Shown here one piece after another: positions 20,440 through 21,539 of a stretch of DNA of 21,539 nt (position 1 is its first letter; each line of letters starts with the position of its first letter). Source of the stretch: an uncultured Clostridia bacterium (lineage in GTDB: Bacteria > Bacillota > Clostridia > TANB77 > CAG-465); NCBI GenBank assembly GCA_947628575.1, contig CANRAK010000012.1, positions 1 to 21,539 on the forward strand. Direction: 5' to 3'. The position numbers were made by a program, and so were the translations under genes. The notes under the pieces were generated by a model. The model was not told the origin of the DNA and did not search any database. It was given only the letters and a program-made list of their open reading frames with translations.

Positions 20440-20734
20440 ACTGAACACACTCCAAATTCATGTTAGAAAGCTCTATTAATCTTTTTATATTGCCTTTTGG
20501 ATTTACTACTGTCATCTTAGCATCCAATAACTTAATTAAATTGTACCTACCTAAAATTAAACCGATTCCACTACTATCCATAAATTTAACTTCAGATAAA
20601 TCTAATACTAATTCATATGGTTGGTATTTCATAATATATCCATCTATAACACCTCTAATTGTTCTACACGAATTAATATCTATTTCCTCTTCTAAATAAA
20701 TTGTTAATTTTCCGTTTTGGTATCTATACTTCAA
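20432..20734 (-). CDS. spoIIAA: Anti-anti-sigma F factor SpoIIAA
   Basis: STAS-domain protein that frees sigma-F from SpoIIAB when dephosphorylated. The 100 residues match the family: LTIYLEEEIDINSCRTIRGVID (first half), YELVLDLSEVKFMDSSGIGLILGRY (41-64; S54 is the phosphorylated serine, aligned with Ser58 of B. subtilis), MTVVNPKGNIKRLIELSNM. The start is TTG 20734, supported by GAGGTGAG six bases upstream. It overlaps spoIIAB by eight bases. An extended -10 (TGGTATAAT, minus strand 20766-20758) lies upstream, but no sigma-H -35 box is clear, although the operon is sigma-H-driven in Bacillus. Confidence 0.93.
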   Translation of the reverse strand: MKYRYQNGKLTIYLEEEIDINSCRTIRGVIDGYIMKYQPYELVLDLSEVKFMDSSGIGLILGRYNLIKLLDAKMTVVNPKGNIKRLIELSNMNLECVQYE

Positions 20735-20757
20735 TTTTTTCTCACCTCTTTTTTTGT

Positions 20758-20766
20758 ATTATACCA
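20758..20766 (-). promoter_or_regulatory. Possible extended -10 promoter of spoIIAA-spoIIAB
   Basis: Minus strand TGGTATAAT, an extended -10, with no clear -35 at 16-18 bases upstream. I saw no convincing sigma-H site (AGGA... GAAT). Confidence 0.4.
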
Positions 20767-20810
20767 AATTCAATATGCGAAAAATGTTATAATTTAGCTG
20801 TAAAGAAAAA

Positions 20811-20846
20811 TAATATAAGCCTCCTACATTATTTGTAGAAGGCTTA
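20811..20846 (-). terminator. Terminator after the sortase gene
   Basis: Arms 20846-20834 and 20828-20816 (TAAGCCT and CTACA pairs with one mismatch), five-base loop, then a T run on the minus strand. Confidence 0.85.
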
Positions 20847-20849
20847 CCT

Positions 20850-21539
20850 TTACTTAACAAGTTTTGCATGAACAACAAATCTACCATTTTTAATTGAGTA
20901 GTCACAAGTAGATAGTGTAAGTATACTATCATCTTCACTTACCTCAACCTCTGTTCCATATCTACTCTTTTTCTCTAAGCTAGATACAAAGTCTTTATAT
21001 TCGTCTTTATTTTCAAAATTAGTATCTATGTAATAGAAATTAGTATCTGTTGAGTATACACTAAATATTTCATATTTATATAATTTACTTGTAGTTGCTA
21101 TCTCTATATATTTGTGTTTATCATAAAACTCTTGTCTTTTATAATTTAAAAGCGGAGTAAATCTATTATCTGTTTCTGTGTTATGACCATATATTATAAT
21201 ATTAGTCATAGCATCAGGAATTTTAGATAATTTGCATCTATAATCTAAATATGTTTCTCCCCATTTAGTTGTAACATCATCTCTGTCATTTCTATAGTAT
21301 CTAGTATTATCTGTACCTTTAAATACAGGAAAATCTATAGTAGTACCAGGTAATTTTACCCAACATACAGCATCTTTATATGTTACGTTTATTTTTTTTA
21401 TTTCATCTACTAAATCTCTTCCCTCTTCTGCTGCAGTTCTAACAGGCATTTGTTCATCTCCAATAAAGATATCATAACCCAATTCTTCACCTGGTTTTTC
21501 TAATTTTCTATTTGAAAAAACTGTATTTAATATTAATGC
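20850..21539 (-). CDS. srtB: Class B sortase, N-terminus cut by the window edge
   Basis: A membrane-linked cysteine transpeptidase that attaches sorting-signal proteins to peptidoglycan. The frame continues open to the last base with 19 more codons before the TTG at 21482, so the real start is outside the window and at least 229 residues are present. The upstream end (ALILNTVF-SNRKLE) could be the tail of a membrane anchor. Catalytic motifs: IIIYGHNTETDNRFTPLLNY (His), TLSTCDYSIKNGRFVVHAKLV (Cys in TLSTC, Arg in GRFVVHAKL). SrtB-type marks include WVKLPGTTIDFPVFKGTDNTRYYRND and YLDYRC. No sorting substrate (LPXTG or NPQTN type) is encoded in the window. A terminator follows, so it ends its operon before spoIIAA. 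Confidence 0.9.
   Translation of the reverse strand, partial: ALILNTVFSNRKLEKPGEELGYDIFIGDEQMPVRTAAEEGRDLVDEIKKINVTYKDAVCWVKLPGTTIDFPVFKGTDNTRYYRNDRDDVTTKWGETYLDYRCKLSKIPDAMTNIIIYGHNTETDNRFTPLLNYKRQEFYDKHKYIEIATTSKLYKYEIFSVYSTDTNFYYIDTNFENKDEYKDFVSSLEKKSRYGTEVEVSEDDSILTLSTCDYSIKNGRFVVHAKLVK

Overview
The window is chromosomal DNA of a very AT-rich (clearly below about 30% G+C by eye), endospore-forming, Gram-positive bacterium of the Clostridia type. The evidence is the gene content: SpoIIAA/SpoIIAB, a SipL-like SPOCS+LysM protein, YunB, Veg, CotF-like coat proteins, a class B sortase, Mini-RNase III, and a Firmicutes-type LexA box before recA. The standard code is used, with TGA as a stop. 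Most promoters I could place are near-perfect sigma-A sites (TTGACA/TATAAT, usually with a 17-nt spacer). I cannot name the genus.

Layout. Bases 1-543: two small spore-coat-like genes on + and a terminator. 547-1536: mrnC and a Lys/Glu-rich unknown on -. 1543-2075: one small membrane protein on + with its own promoter. 2074-7172: a long - strand block: groES-groEL (divergent in sequence, no CIRCE seen), deoD-scpA, and SOS-controlled recA-recX. 7337-9018: an HD domain joined to a degenerate EAL domain, - strand. 9143-10145: rplM-rpsI on + behind a strong promoter and a probable L13 leader. 10149-12625: - strand: a GltD-like flavoprotein with a membrane protein, and a YjjX-type NTPase. 12622-14827: sipL-like gene then yunB, one base apart. 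15006-15443: veg. 15476-16867: an S41/PDZ carboxy-terminal protease. 16955-17335: rpsU (57 aa) on +, behind a hairpin leader. 17314-19945: hslO, then RluD-type and RluB/RsuA-type pseudouridine synthases. 19974-20766: spoIIAA-spoIIAB, closed by a terminator with no sigF after it. 20811-21539: class B sortase, cut by the window edge.

How it fits together. This is mainly a core region with translation (L13, S9, S21, Mini-III, pseudouridine synthases), proteostasis (GroES/EL, Hsp33), DNA maintenance (RecA, RecX, ScpA) and nucleotide salvage or cleaning (DeoD, YjjX). A scattered sporulation layer sits among these: SpoIIAA/AB for forespore sigma control, SipL/YunB for the coat and envelope, and CotF-like coat proteins. 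I see no CRISPR array, IS element, tRNA, rRNA or prophage. The least ordinary items are the HD-EAL fusion, the spoIIA pair lacking sigF, the shortened GroES with a tailless GroEL, and several structured leaders and palindromes. Several starts were moved from the longest open frame to a TTG, GTG or internal ATG because a Shine-Dalgarno sequence decides them; they are noted per gene.
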